Positions 7,702 through 13,727 of a DNA stretch of 13,727 nt are shown piece after piece. This DNA is from FEN-1219 sp036274615 (GTDB lineage: Bacteria > Pseudomonadota > Gammaproteobacteria > Steroidobacterales > Rariloculaceae), in assembly GCA_036274615.1 (NCBI GenBank), contig DASUFK010000267.1, forward strand, positions 1 through 13,727. The letters are read 5' to 3'. The stretch's first letter is position 1. Each line of letters begins with the position of its first letter. The notes beneath the pieces were generated by a model. It was not told the origin of the DNA. It did no database searches and saw only the letters and a program-made list of their open reading frames with translations. A program made the translations under genes and the position numbers.

Positions 7702-7757
7702 AAACCGGGACGGTTGCCGGAGATCTCGGCGTGGTCGCTCGGGGGTAGGGGAACGGG

Positions 7758-8252
7758 CTAGCGGCGGTGCCGGAGCTGCAAGGCCGTCTTGCGGCCGTCG
7801 GCGGTGGGCTGGTACCAGACCGAGAAGTCGGAGATCGCCGTTTGGAACGCCGCGACCGGGTCGGGGCTCTGCACCACGTCGAGCGCGTCGAAGCCCACGC
7901 GCAGCATGAAGAACAGCTGCTCGAGCAGCACGTCGCCGACCGCGCGAAGCTCGCCCTTGAACCCGTAGCGCTCGCGCAGGAGCCGCGCGTAGGAATAGGC
8001 GCGGCCGTCGCGGAACTTGGGGAACTCGAGCGCGATGAGCGCGAACTTGTGCACGTCGTCCGCGATGAGCTCGGGCGCTTGATCGCTGTGTAGCCGGATG
8101 CCGAGCAGCGTGCCGCGCGCGAGCAGCGCGTCACGCTGCTTCTGCCATTGCTCGAAGCTCACGATCACTGCGCCCGACGGGGGAATAGTTTCCGCCGCAC
8201 TCGCGTCGACGAACGGATCCGTCACTAGCTTGCCGTCTTTGATCAACGACAT
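7758..8252 (-). CDS. DUF934 protein, sulfite reductase accessory
   Basis: A 164-residue cytosolic protein. It carries the DUF934 hallmark FPKFRDGRAYSYARLLRERYG (77-97) followed by GELRAVGDVLLEQLFFMLRVGFDAL. DUF934 genes typically follow cysI in proteobacteria, and the product is thought to assist assimilatory sulfite reduction; its biochemical role is not settled. The ATG (8252-8250) overlaps the CysI stop by one base (TGATG), a layout expected to couple translation. In many genomes cysH comes next; here the next gene on this strand is the unrelated 42-residue peptide after a gap of about 165 bp, so the cassette ends here. Confidence 0.92.
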   Translation of the reverse strand: MSLIKDGKLVTDPFVDASAAETIPPSGAVIVSFEQWQKQRDALLARGTLLGIRLHSDQAPELIADDVHKFALIALEFPKFRDGRAYSYARLLRERYGFKGELRAVGDVLLEQLFFMLRVGFDALDVVQSPDPVAAFQTAISDFSVWYQPTADGRKTALQLRHRR

Positions 8253-9916
8253 CAGTGCGCCGCTTCAGCGCCGTAGACCGACGCCTTGAACGGCTCGATG
8301 CCCACTCGCCGATAGGTGTCGATGAAGCGCTCGCCAGGCTCGCTGCGCTCGAGATAGGTGTCGACGATCTTGCGGATCGCGCCCGGCACTTCGGCCTGCG
8401 GCAATCCGGGACCCAATCGGTCACCGAGCGTCGCCTTCTCGTCCGACGAGCCGCCGAGCGTGAGCTGGAAGAACTCCTCGCCGCGCTTGTCGACGCCCAA
8501 GATGCCGATGTGGCCTACGTGATGGTGACCGCAGGCGTTCATGCAGCCCGAGATGTTGATCGTGAAGTGGCCGATGCGCTGGAGCTCGTCGATGTCGTTG
8601 AACGCCCGGCTGATGTCCTGCGCGATGGGGATCGCGCGCGCGTTCGCGAGCGCGCAATAGTCGAGACCCGGGCAGCAGATGATGTCGGACAGGAGCCCGA
8701 GATTCGGCGTAGCGAGCTCGAGCGCGTAGAGCTCGCGCCACAGGTTCTCGAGCTCGCTCTGCTTCACGTCGACGAGCACGAGGTTCTGGCGGTGGCTCAC
8801 GCGGATCTCGCCGAAGCTGTGCCGGTCGGCCAGGTCGGCCAGGGCGTCGAGATTGTCGGCCGTGATGTCGCCGGGCACGCGGCCCGGGGCCTTGAGCGAG
8901 ACGTTCACGATCGCATAGCCCGGCACCTTGTGCTCGACCACGTTGCCGCGCATCCAGCGGTCGAAGGCGCGGTCGGCCTTGCGGCGCGCGTCGAGCTGCG
9001 GCGTGATGTCCTCGAGCTTCTCGTAGCTCGGGGGCGCGAAGTACGCCTTGATGCGCTCGACCTCTTCCTCCGGCACCTTGAGCTGGCCGTTCTTCGTGAG
9101 CTCGAATTCCTTGTCGACGAGCTCGCGATATTTGTCGATGCCCATCTGGTTGACGATGATCTTGATCCGCGCTTTGTGGATGTTGTCGCGCCGTCCGAGC
9201 ATGTTGTAGACGCGCAGGATCGCCTCGACGTACGTGAGGATGTGCTCCGGCGCGAGCCACTTGCGGATCGTCTGGCCGATGTACGGCGTGCGGCCGAGAC
9301 CGCCGCCCACGAGCACCTCGAAGCCCATCTCGCCGTGCTCGTTCTCGTGCATGCGCAGGCCGATGTCGTGCACCGCCACGGCCGCGCGGTCGTGCGGCGA
9401 GCCCGTGATCGCGATCTTGAACTTGCGCGGCAAGTACGAGAATTCGGGGTGCAGGAACGAGTACTGGCGCAGCAGCTCGCAGTACACGCGCGGGTCGGCG
9501 AGCTCGTCCTTCGCGCAGCCCGCGTATTGATCCGACGTGATGTTGCGGACGCAGTTGCCCGACGACTGGATCGACGTGATCTCGGCCTCGCCGAGATCCT
9601 TGATGGCGTCGGGCGCCTCCTCGAGCTTGATCCAGTGATATTGGACGTTCTGGCGCGTGGTGAAGTGCGCGAAGCCCTTGTCGTACTTGCGTGCGACGTG
9701 CGCGAACGTGCGCATCTGGTTGGACGACATCGTGCCGTACGGCACGTTGACGCGCAGCATGTAGGCGTGCAGCTGCAGATAGAGACCGTTCATCAGGCGC
9801 AGCGGCCGGAACTGATCCTCGTTGAGCTCGCCCGCGAGACGGCGCTTCACCTGGCGGCGAAACTGCGCGGCGCGCTCGGCGACGAACTTGGCGTCGAATT
9901 CATCGTATCGGTACAT
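8252..9916 (-). CDS. cysI: Sulfite/nitrite reductase haemoprotein (siroheme-4Fe4S)
   Basis: This enzyme carries out six-electron reduction of sulfite to sulfide (or nitrite to ammonia) in the cytoplasm, on a coupled siroheme and 4Fe-4S centre. The 554-residue length fits the CysI family. Visible motifs are FTTRQNVQYHWI (85-96), SGNCVRNIT (119-127) and GSPHDRAAVAVHDIGL (172-187). The cluster ligands are C415-x5-C421 in CCPGLDYC and C458-x3-C462 in SGCMNAC; C462 is the expected shared cluster/siroheme ligand. No flavoprotein partner (cysJ) is adjacent, so electrons probably come from ferredoxin or an unlinked donor. The flanking DUF2849 and DUF934 genes favour sulfite as substrate. ATG 9916 follows AGGGGA. 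The first gene of the cassette ends eight bases upstream. Confidence 0.95.
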   Translation of the reverse strand: MYRYDEFDAKFVAERAAQFRRQVKRRLAGELNEDQFRPLRLMNGLYLQLHAYMLRVNVPYGTMSSNQMRTFAHVARKYDKGFAHFTTRQNVQYHWIKLEEAPDAIKDLGEAEITSIQSSGNCVRNITSDQYAGCAKDELADPRVYCELLRQYSFLHPEFSYLPRKFKIAITGSPHDRAAVAVHDIGLRMHENEHGEMGFEVLVGGGLGRTPYIGQTIRKWLAPEHILTYVEAILRVYNMLGRRDNIHKARIKIIVNQMGIDKYRELVDKEFELTKNGQLKVPEEEVERIKAYFAPPSYEKLEDITPQLDARRKADRAFDRWMRGNVVEHKVPGYAIVNVSLKAPGRVPGDITADNLDALADLADRHSFGEIRVSHRQNLVLVDVKQSELENLWRELYALELATPNLGLLSDIICCPGLDYCALANARAIPIAQDISRAFNDIDELQRIGHFTINISGCMNACGHHHVGHIGILGVDKRGEEFFQLTLGGSSDEKATLGDRLGPGLPQAEVPGAIRKIVDTYLERSEPGERFIDTYRRVGIEPFKASVYGAEAAH

Positions 9917-9924
9917 GCAATCCC

Positions 9925-10290
9925 CTATTCCTTCGCGTTCCGATTGACGCGCGCGGCGCCTTCCGCGCGCCGGTCGCCCTCGGGAGCGATGCCGGCGATC
10001 GCGACCTCGGCGTCGTCCATGTCCGTGCGCACGGTGGGGCCGAACGCGCGAATCACTTCGCGGATCTCCACCGGCCTGACCTTGCCGTTGTCGACCTTGA
10101 CTTGGATCAGCGTGGGGTCGATGACGAGACAGCGCGCCACGGCCTGTTTGGCAATTTCCAACAGGCGCTGCGCGGCGCTATCGTCGTCGACGACGGACCC
10201 ATGGTCGATCGCGGTGTCCCACCGTTCGTCGGGCGCGAGAAATACCACGCGGCCATCGACGAGGCGGTTGGCGATGATCATCTGCGGCAT
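9925..10290 (-). CDS. DUF2849 protein, first gene of sulfite reductase cassette
   Basis: A small cytosolic protein of about 121 residues. The core, MIIANRLVDGRVVFLAPDERW, then repeated short strands and AQRLLEIAKQAVA, matches DUF2849, a family usually found immediately upstream of the CysI-type reductase. Its role is unknown; an accessory function in sulfite reduction is inferred from context. Three in-frame starts compete: TTG 10296, ATG 10290 and ATG 10281. None has a good Shine-Dalgarno, and homologues often begin at the MIIANRL region, so 10281 may be right. The C-terminal 25 residues are Arg/Ala-rich and look less conserved. The stop lies eight bases before cysI. Confidence 0.82.
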   Translation of the reverse strand: MPQMIIANRLVDGRVVFLAPDERWDTAIDHGSVVDDDSAAQRLLEIAKQAVARCLVIDPTLIQVKVDNGKVRPVEIREVIRAFGPTVRTDMDDAEVAIAGIAPEGDRRAEGAARVNRNAKE

Positions 10291-10341
10291 CGGCAAGGTC
10301 GGGAACAGCCCGGGGCAGCCAGTCAGGCCGCCATTTTACAC

Positions 10342-10365
10342 ATCCGACCCGCACGGATAGTTATA
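10342..10365 (-). promoter_or_regulatory. Candidate promoter/operator of the sulfite reductase cassette
   Basis: On the minus strand TATAAC (10365-10360) matches five of six bases of a -10 hexamer, about 70 bases before the DUF2849 start. A dyad, ATCCG-7 bases-CGGAT (10342-10358), lies just downstream of it. The -35 region is poor, which would fit an activator-dependent promoter such as one under a CysB-type regulator. That is inference. Confidence 0.3.
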
Positions 10366-10392
10366 AGAAGTCCGACGTTGGATATGCCCCAA

Positions 10393-10491
10393 GCGGAAAA
10401 TAGGGACATGTTACTTTTTCGGCTGGTGCGCTGAGCGCTAGTCGGCGAGGGCGAGCGGCAGCCGAAAAAGTAACACGTCCCTATTTTCCGC
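10393..10491. repeat. Long inverted repeat with AATAGGGACATGTTACTTTTT-type arms
   Basis: Two 33-base arms (10393-10425 and 10459-10491) are reverse complements with one mismatch (A10408/C10476), around a 33-base GC-rich centre. In an RNA read leftward the mismatch becomes a G-U pair. Each outer end carries GGAAAATAGGGAC and each inner side TTACTTTTTCGGC. From memory, such AGGGAC-GTTACTTTTT ends are dispersed through gammaproteobacterial genomes, often flanking REP-associated (Y1) tyrosine transposase genes. No transposase is present, so this would be a non-autonomous copy. Its right arm overlaps the end of the EAL gene and supplies that gene's final GGA-AAA-TAG codons. It could also fold as a terminator for that gene. 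Confidence 0.85.
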
Positions 10492-12835
10492 GGGCGGCGA
10501 AGGGCACTACGCCCTGGGTGTTGCCGGCCTGCCAGCGCGCGAGGAATGTGAGGAAGTCGGCGGGCGGTAGCGGCTTGCCGATCTGGTAGCCCTGGGCGTA
10601 CTCGCAGCCGAAGCTCGTGAGCCGGTCGAGCACCTCGGCGGTCTCGACACCCTCCGCGACCACGCTCAGGCCGAGCTTGTGGGCGAGCTCGATCGTGGTC
10701 CTCACGATGGCCTCGTCCTTCGGCTCCTGCATGCTCATGACGAACGACTTGTCGATCTTGAGCTCGTCGACGGGCAGGCGCTTGAGCTGCGCGAGCGCCG
10801 ACTGTCCCGTGCCGAAATCGTCCACCGCGATCCTGAAGCCGAGCTCGTGGATGCACGAGACCACGGCGAGCGATTTGTGGACGTTGTGCATGATCGCGCT
10901 CTCGGTGACCTCGAGCGTGATCTGCTTCGGCTCGAGCCGATGCTGCTTGACGAGGTCGAGCAGGTAGTACGGCAGGTACTCGTCGACGAGGTCGTCCACC
11001 GAAATATTCACCGCCACCGACAGCTTGAGCCCCTGGTCGCGCCACCCCGCGACACGGACCACGGCCTCGCGCAACACCCAGCGCGTGAGATGCGCGATGC
11101 CGCCGGCCTGCTCGATCGCGCCGACGAACGCGTCGGGCGTCAGCAGCCCGAGATCCGGATGCTGCCAGCGCACCAGCGCCTCCGCGCCGTAGACCTCGCG
11201 CGTGCGGCAATCGACCTTCGGCTGGAAGTTGAGCCGGAGCTCGCCCTTCTCGAGCGCCTGCGGAAAGTCACCCACGATGCGGATCTGCCGCAGCGACCGG
11301 TCATCCTGTCCCAGCCGGTAGACGCACGCGGTCTCGTGGCGCGCGAGCGCCTCGCTGCGGGCGCTCGAGGCACGCCGGCAGAGCTCGGCCGCGTCGCGGC
11401 TGTGCTCCGGGAAGCAGGCGATCCCGGCCGTGGCCTGCAGCGAGACGTTGGCGCCGCCGATGCGCACGCCGCCGCGCAGCAGATCCACCTGGTATTCCAC
11501 CCACTGCAGCGTTTGCTGCGCGTCGAAGCCCGGTAGCGCGAACAAGAACTCGTGCGCGCTCACGTGGCCGATGAGCTGGCCTTCGCCGACTCGGCCGCGC
11601 AGCAGCCCCGCAGCGAGCTTCACCACCTCGTCCCCGGCGCGATGCCCGAGCGACGAGACGATACCCGCGAACCGGTCGAGCCCGATGACCACCACGCCGA
11701 TGGGTCCGCCCGCCTCGATCGCGGTGCGCAGCTGGCTGATGAACAGCTCGCGGTTCGGCAGTCCCGACAGGCTGTCGTGGTGCGCCGTGTGGAAGATGTG
11801 GCGCTCGCGGTCCGCGATCGCCTGCTGCATCGCGTTGAAGCTGCCGGCGAGCTCGCCGAGCTCGTCGGACGAGCGCACCGGGATTTCTTCCGTGTACACG
11901 CCCTCACGCATTCGGCGCGCGGCCGCCACGAGGTTCCGCACGGGCCGAGTAACCGTCTGCGCGAGCCAGAACGACCCCACGATCGCCAAGAGCAGCGACA
12001 GGCTCGTGATCGTGAGCAGGATGTTGCGGATCCGCCGATACGAGGCGTTCGCCTCGTCGAGCGAAAGCTGCAACGCCACGTGCACGTCGCTGCCGCTCAA
12101 GAACGGCCGCAGCAGCGAAATATACCCGCCGTGCGGCCCGGCGGTCTTCTGAGCGCCGAACAGGCCGGGCTCGACACCGGCGAGCGCGGCGGTCCGCGAC
12201 TCGCGCGGCAGCGTGGAGACGATCACCTGCGGCGGCGACGCCCCGGCAAACCGCACGAACGACACCGAGAGGCCCGTGAGGCTCTGCAGGCGGGCGGCAA
12301 GCTCCTCGTCGATCGGGAAGCCGAGCATGACTTCGGCGCGGGTGTCTGGCACCCGCAGCGGCACGGTCACCGTCCAGTAGGGCACGCCGCCGAGCGGGAC
12401 CACGCGATTGCTGACGCTCTCGAGCGACGCGCCTTGCGGCAGCGGCGTGAATCCCGCGCCGTAGGCCGTGTCCTCGTCGCCGGCGGAGCTCGCAACCACG
12501 TTGCCGTCGAGATCGAGCAGCAGCGCTACGGGCGCGCTGGCGCGGCCCGCCTGATTGGCGAGCGCCGAGCGGATCGTCTCGCGATCGCCGCTCGCGAACG
12601 CCTGCTTGAAGCCGTAGTCCGCGACGAGGACCTTGACGGTGCTCGAGAGCTGCACCGCGCGATTGCTCACCGTCTCGTCGAACAGCACGCCCGCGAGCTC
12701 GACGTTCTTGCGCGCGCGCTGGTCGACGTCGAGCTTCACGGCATTGAGCACGGGGACGAGCGCGACGAACTGGATCACCGTCACGAGCGCGACGGCAAGC
12801 AGCAGCACCTTGTGCCGGAAGCTGAATTGCCTCAC
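10481..12835 (-). CDS. dCache-HAMP-GGDEF(degenerate)-EAL c-di-GMP phosphodiesterase
   Basis: A 784-residue inner-membrane signalling protein. Order: TM1 (about 10-30), a periplasmic sensor of about 240 residues resembling a double Cache (dCache_3) domain, TM2 (272-295), HAMP (about 296-348), GGDEF (about 350-500) and EAL (about 525-770). The GGDEF signature is SAHEF (426-430), so cyclase activity is not expected. The EAL domain keeps E552 in EALVRW, DDFGTG (672-677), K693 in KIDKSF and EGVET (728-732), so it probably hydrolyses c-di-GMP to pGpG. The start is GTG at 12835 with GGAGG eleven bases upstream; no ATG is available. The final residues and stop come from the inverted repeat. It is divergent from the copper-type protein gene. 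Confidence 0.93.
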   Translation of the reverse strand: MRQFSFRHKVLLLAVALVTVIQFVALVPVLNAVKLDVDQRARKNVELAGVLFDETVSNRAVQLSSTVKVLVADYGFKQAFASGDRETIRSALANQAGRASAPVALLLDLDGNVVASSAGDEDTAYGAGFTPLPQGASLESVSNRVVPLGGVPYWTVTVPLRVPDTRAEVMLGFPIDEELAARLQSLTGLSVSFVRFAGASPPQVIVSTLPRESRTAALAGVEPGLFGAQKTAGPHGGYISLLRPFLSGSDVHVALQLSLDEANASYRRIRNILLTITSLSLLLAIVGSFWLAQTVTRPVRNLVAAARRMREGVYTEEIPVRSSDELGELAGSFNAMQQAIADRERHIFHTAHHDSLSGLPNRELFISQLRTAIEAGGPIGVVVIGLDRFAGIVSSLGHRAGDEVVKLAAGLLRGRVGEGQLIGHVSAHEFLFALPGFDAQQTLQWVEYQVDLLRGGVRIGGANVSLQATAGIACFPEHSRDAAELCRRASSARSEALARHETACVYRLGQDDRSLRQIRIVGDFPQALEKGELRLNFQPKVDCRTREVYGAEALVRWQHPDLGLLTPDAFVGAIEQAGGIAHLTRWVLREAVVRVAGWRDQGLKLSVAVNISVDDLVDEYLPYYLLDLVKQHRLEPKQITLEVTESAIMHNVHKSLAVVSCIHELGFRIAVDDFGTGQSALAQLKRLPVDELKIDKSFVMSMQEPKDEAIVRTTIELAHKLGLSVVAEGVETAEVLDRLTSFGCEYAQGYQIGKPLPPADFLTFLARWQAGNTQGVVPFAARGK

Positions 12836-12890
12836 GACGCCCGGGACCTCCCCCGCGGTTCCCGAACGGATTTCGAGAACTGCTAACCAG

Positions 12891-12952
12891 GTATCGATAC
12901 TACGGACACATGCGCCGCGGTAGTGTGCGTTCGGTCACGGTTGCACACCGTG
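12891..12952. promoter_or_regulatory. Palindromes in the divergent intergenic region
   Basis: Between the EAL gene (start 12835) and the cupredoxin-like gene (start 13000) lie a perfect 10-bp palindrome GTATCGATAC (12891-12900) and a dyad CACGGT-TGCAC-ACCGTG (12936-12952). TTGCAC (12941-12946) with TAACAT (12962-12967) is a weak rightward promoter candidate overlapping the second dyad, so a regulator bound there could control it. No known operator is recognised. Confidence 0.3.
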
Positions 12953-12999
12953 GCTCGCTTCTAACATGTTGCTCTGCCTACGCTTATTGGCGAGACTCG

Positions 13000-13668
13000 A
13001 TGACCACGAGCCGCATGGTTCGGCCACGCCTTCAACCCGTGATGTGCTTGCTCGCGCTCAGCTTCGCGAGCGGCTGCTGGGCGGGCGCTCTCGACGTCAC
13101 GGTGGTCGACGCGCACGGCGCCCCCGTGGGCCTCGTGGCCGTGTACGCGGTCCCCGACAAACCCGCCGCGGCAACACCGGCCAAGCCCACCGCCGTCATG
13201 GACCAAAAGCGCAAGGAATTCGTGCCGCACGTGCTCGTGGTGCAGACCGGAACGTCGGTGGACTTCCCGAACAACGACACGGTGAGCCACCACGTGTATT
13301 CGTTCTCGGAGCCGAAGTCCTTCGAGCTGCCGCTCTACAAGGGCGACGCCCACCCGCCGCTCGTGTTCGACAAGCCGGGCATCGTCGTGCTCGGCTGCAA
13401 CATCCACGACGAGATGCTCGGCTACATCTACGTGGTGGACACGCCCTACTTCGCCACCACCGACGAGGCAGGTAAAGCGCGTATCGCGCTGCCGGCCGGC
13501 GGCTATAGCGTGCGCGTCTGGACACCGCGCGCGGGCGCGGCGGACCTGCCGATGGAAGTCGCGGTCACTCTCGACGGCGCCAATCGATCCCTCGCGTTTC
13601 AGATCAAGGGCCGGCTGCAACCCGAGCACGATCACGGAGGCGCGGGGCTTTCATGGCAACGCTACTGA
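13000..13668 (+). CDS. MauL-like exported cupredoxin-fold protein
   Basis: A 222-residue exported protein of the type annotated as methylamine utilization protein. The signal peptide runs to about residue 30 (cut near WAGA|LDV). FASGC just before it only partly resembles a lipobox, so a lipoprotein is possible but weakly supported. Motifs are AVMDQKRKEFVPHVLVV (65-81), FPNNDTVSHHVYSFS (89-103) and LGCNIHDEMLGYIYVVDTPYF (131-151). H97 or H98, C133, H136 and M139 are candidate type-1 copper ligands. No other mau genes are present, so a role in methylamine metabolism is unlikely; a periplasmic copper or redox role is inferred. ATG 13000 is preferred over upstream 12910 because the signal peptide then lies at the N-terminus; ATG 13015 is also possible. 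The 3' end overlaps the next gene by 16 bp. Confidence 0.85.
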   Translation: MTTSRMVRPRLQPVMCLLALSFASGCWAGALDVTVVDAHGAPVGLVAVYAVPDKPAAATPAKPTAVMDQKRKEFVPHVLVVQTGTSVDFPNNDTVSHHVYSFSEPKSFELPLYKGDAHPPLVFDKPGIVVLGCNIHDEMLGYIYVVDTPYFATTDEAGKARIALPAGGYSVRVWTPRAGAADLPMEVAVTLDGANRSLAFQIKGRLQPEHDHGGAGLSWQRY

Positions 13669-13727
13669 GGCTCGCCGCCGGGTCGGTCGCAGTCGCGGCG
13701 CTCGCGGGCGCCGCCACCGCCGCGGAG
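13653..13727 (+). CDS. Signal peptide of a truncated exported protein gene
   Basis: The first 25 codons of a gene leaving the window. MATLLRLAAGSVAVAALAG followed by AATAAE is a typical signal peptide with cleavage expected near ATA|AE. ACGGAGG (13634-13640) is a fair ribosome-binding site inside the preceding gene, whose last 16 bases it overlaps, so translation is probably coupled. The mature protein is unseen. In genomes I recall, MauL-like genes are followed by a conserved outer-membrane or exported protein gene, but nothing here proves that. Confidence 0.65.
   Translation, partial: MATLLRLAAGSVAVAALAGAATAAE

Noticed and set aside
8255..10360. A 701-codon open frame antisense to cysI and DUF2849
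   Set aside because: Composition is dominated by Arg, Val, Asp and Leu with no recognisable motif, and the opposite strand carries intact sulfite reductase motifs throughout.
11552..12886. A 444-codon plus-strand open frame over the EAL gene
   Set aside because: Antisense shadow of HAMP and Cache regions; low-complexity Arg/Ala/His composition.
13000..13668. Methylamine utilization operon
   Set aside because: Only the MauL-like fold is present; no mauA, mauB or maturation genes are nearby, so the pathway name is not supported.

Overview
The window is GC-rich chromosomal DNA from a Gram-negative bacterium. Protein families (an MltD-type lytic transglycosylase, a haemoprotein sulfite reductase flanked by DUF2849 and DUF934, a dCache-HAMP-GGDEF-EAL protein, an MauL-like copper-binding protein) and two kinds of palindromic intergenic repeat suggest a high-GC gammaproteobacterium near Nevskiales, Steroidobacterales or Xanthomonadales. 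That placement is inference. There are no rRNA, tRNA, CRISPR, phage or complete transposon genes.

Layout. Positions 1-1850 hold three leftward genes for exported or membrane proteins: a SnoaL/NTF2-like protein cut by the window edge, an endostatin/lectin-like secreted protein, and a membrane-anchored conserved protein. A 182-bp nested inverted-repeat element (228-409) separates the first two. Positions 1948-3080 hold a tight rightward pair, Cupin_5 (DUF985) and glutathione S-transferase. Positions 3335-6542 hold a rightward mltD-like LysM transglycosylase followed 28 bp later by a HEM4 (uroporphyrinogen-III synthase) protein. Converging on these are two leftward genes at 6562-7592: a zinc-ribbon DUF3667 membrane protein and a 42-residue glycine-rich membrane peptide missed by the usual ORF length limits.

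Positions 7758-10296 are a leftward assimilatory sulfite reduction cassette (DUF2849, CysI-type reductase, DUF934) without an adjacent cysH. Positions 10393-10491 are a second long inverted repeat whose edge supplies the stop codon of the next gene. That gene (10481-12835) is a leftward transmembrane c-di-GMP protein with a degenerate GGDEF and an intact EAL domain. A 164-bp intergenic region with palindromes separates it from a rightward pair: an MauL-like cupredoxin-fold protein and the signal peptide of a gene running off the window.

The genes do not form one pathway. The clearest functional links are the sulfite reductase cassette with a nearby uroporphyrinogen-III synthase paralogue (siroheme precursor supply), and the divergent periplasmic copper-type protein and periplasm-sensing phosphodiesterase. 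I see no convincing new multi-gene system. The least explained signals are the two palindromic elements and the 42-residue peptide next to DUF3667.
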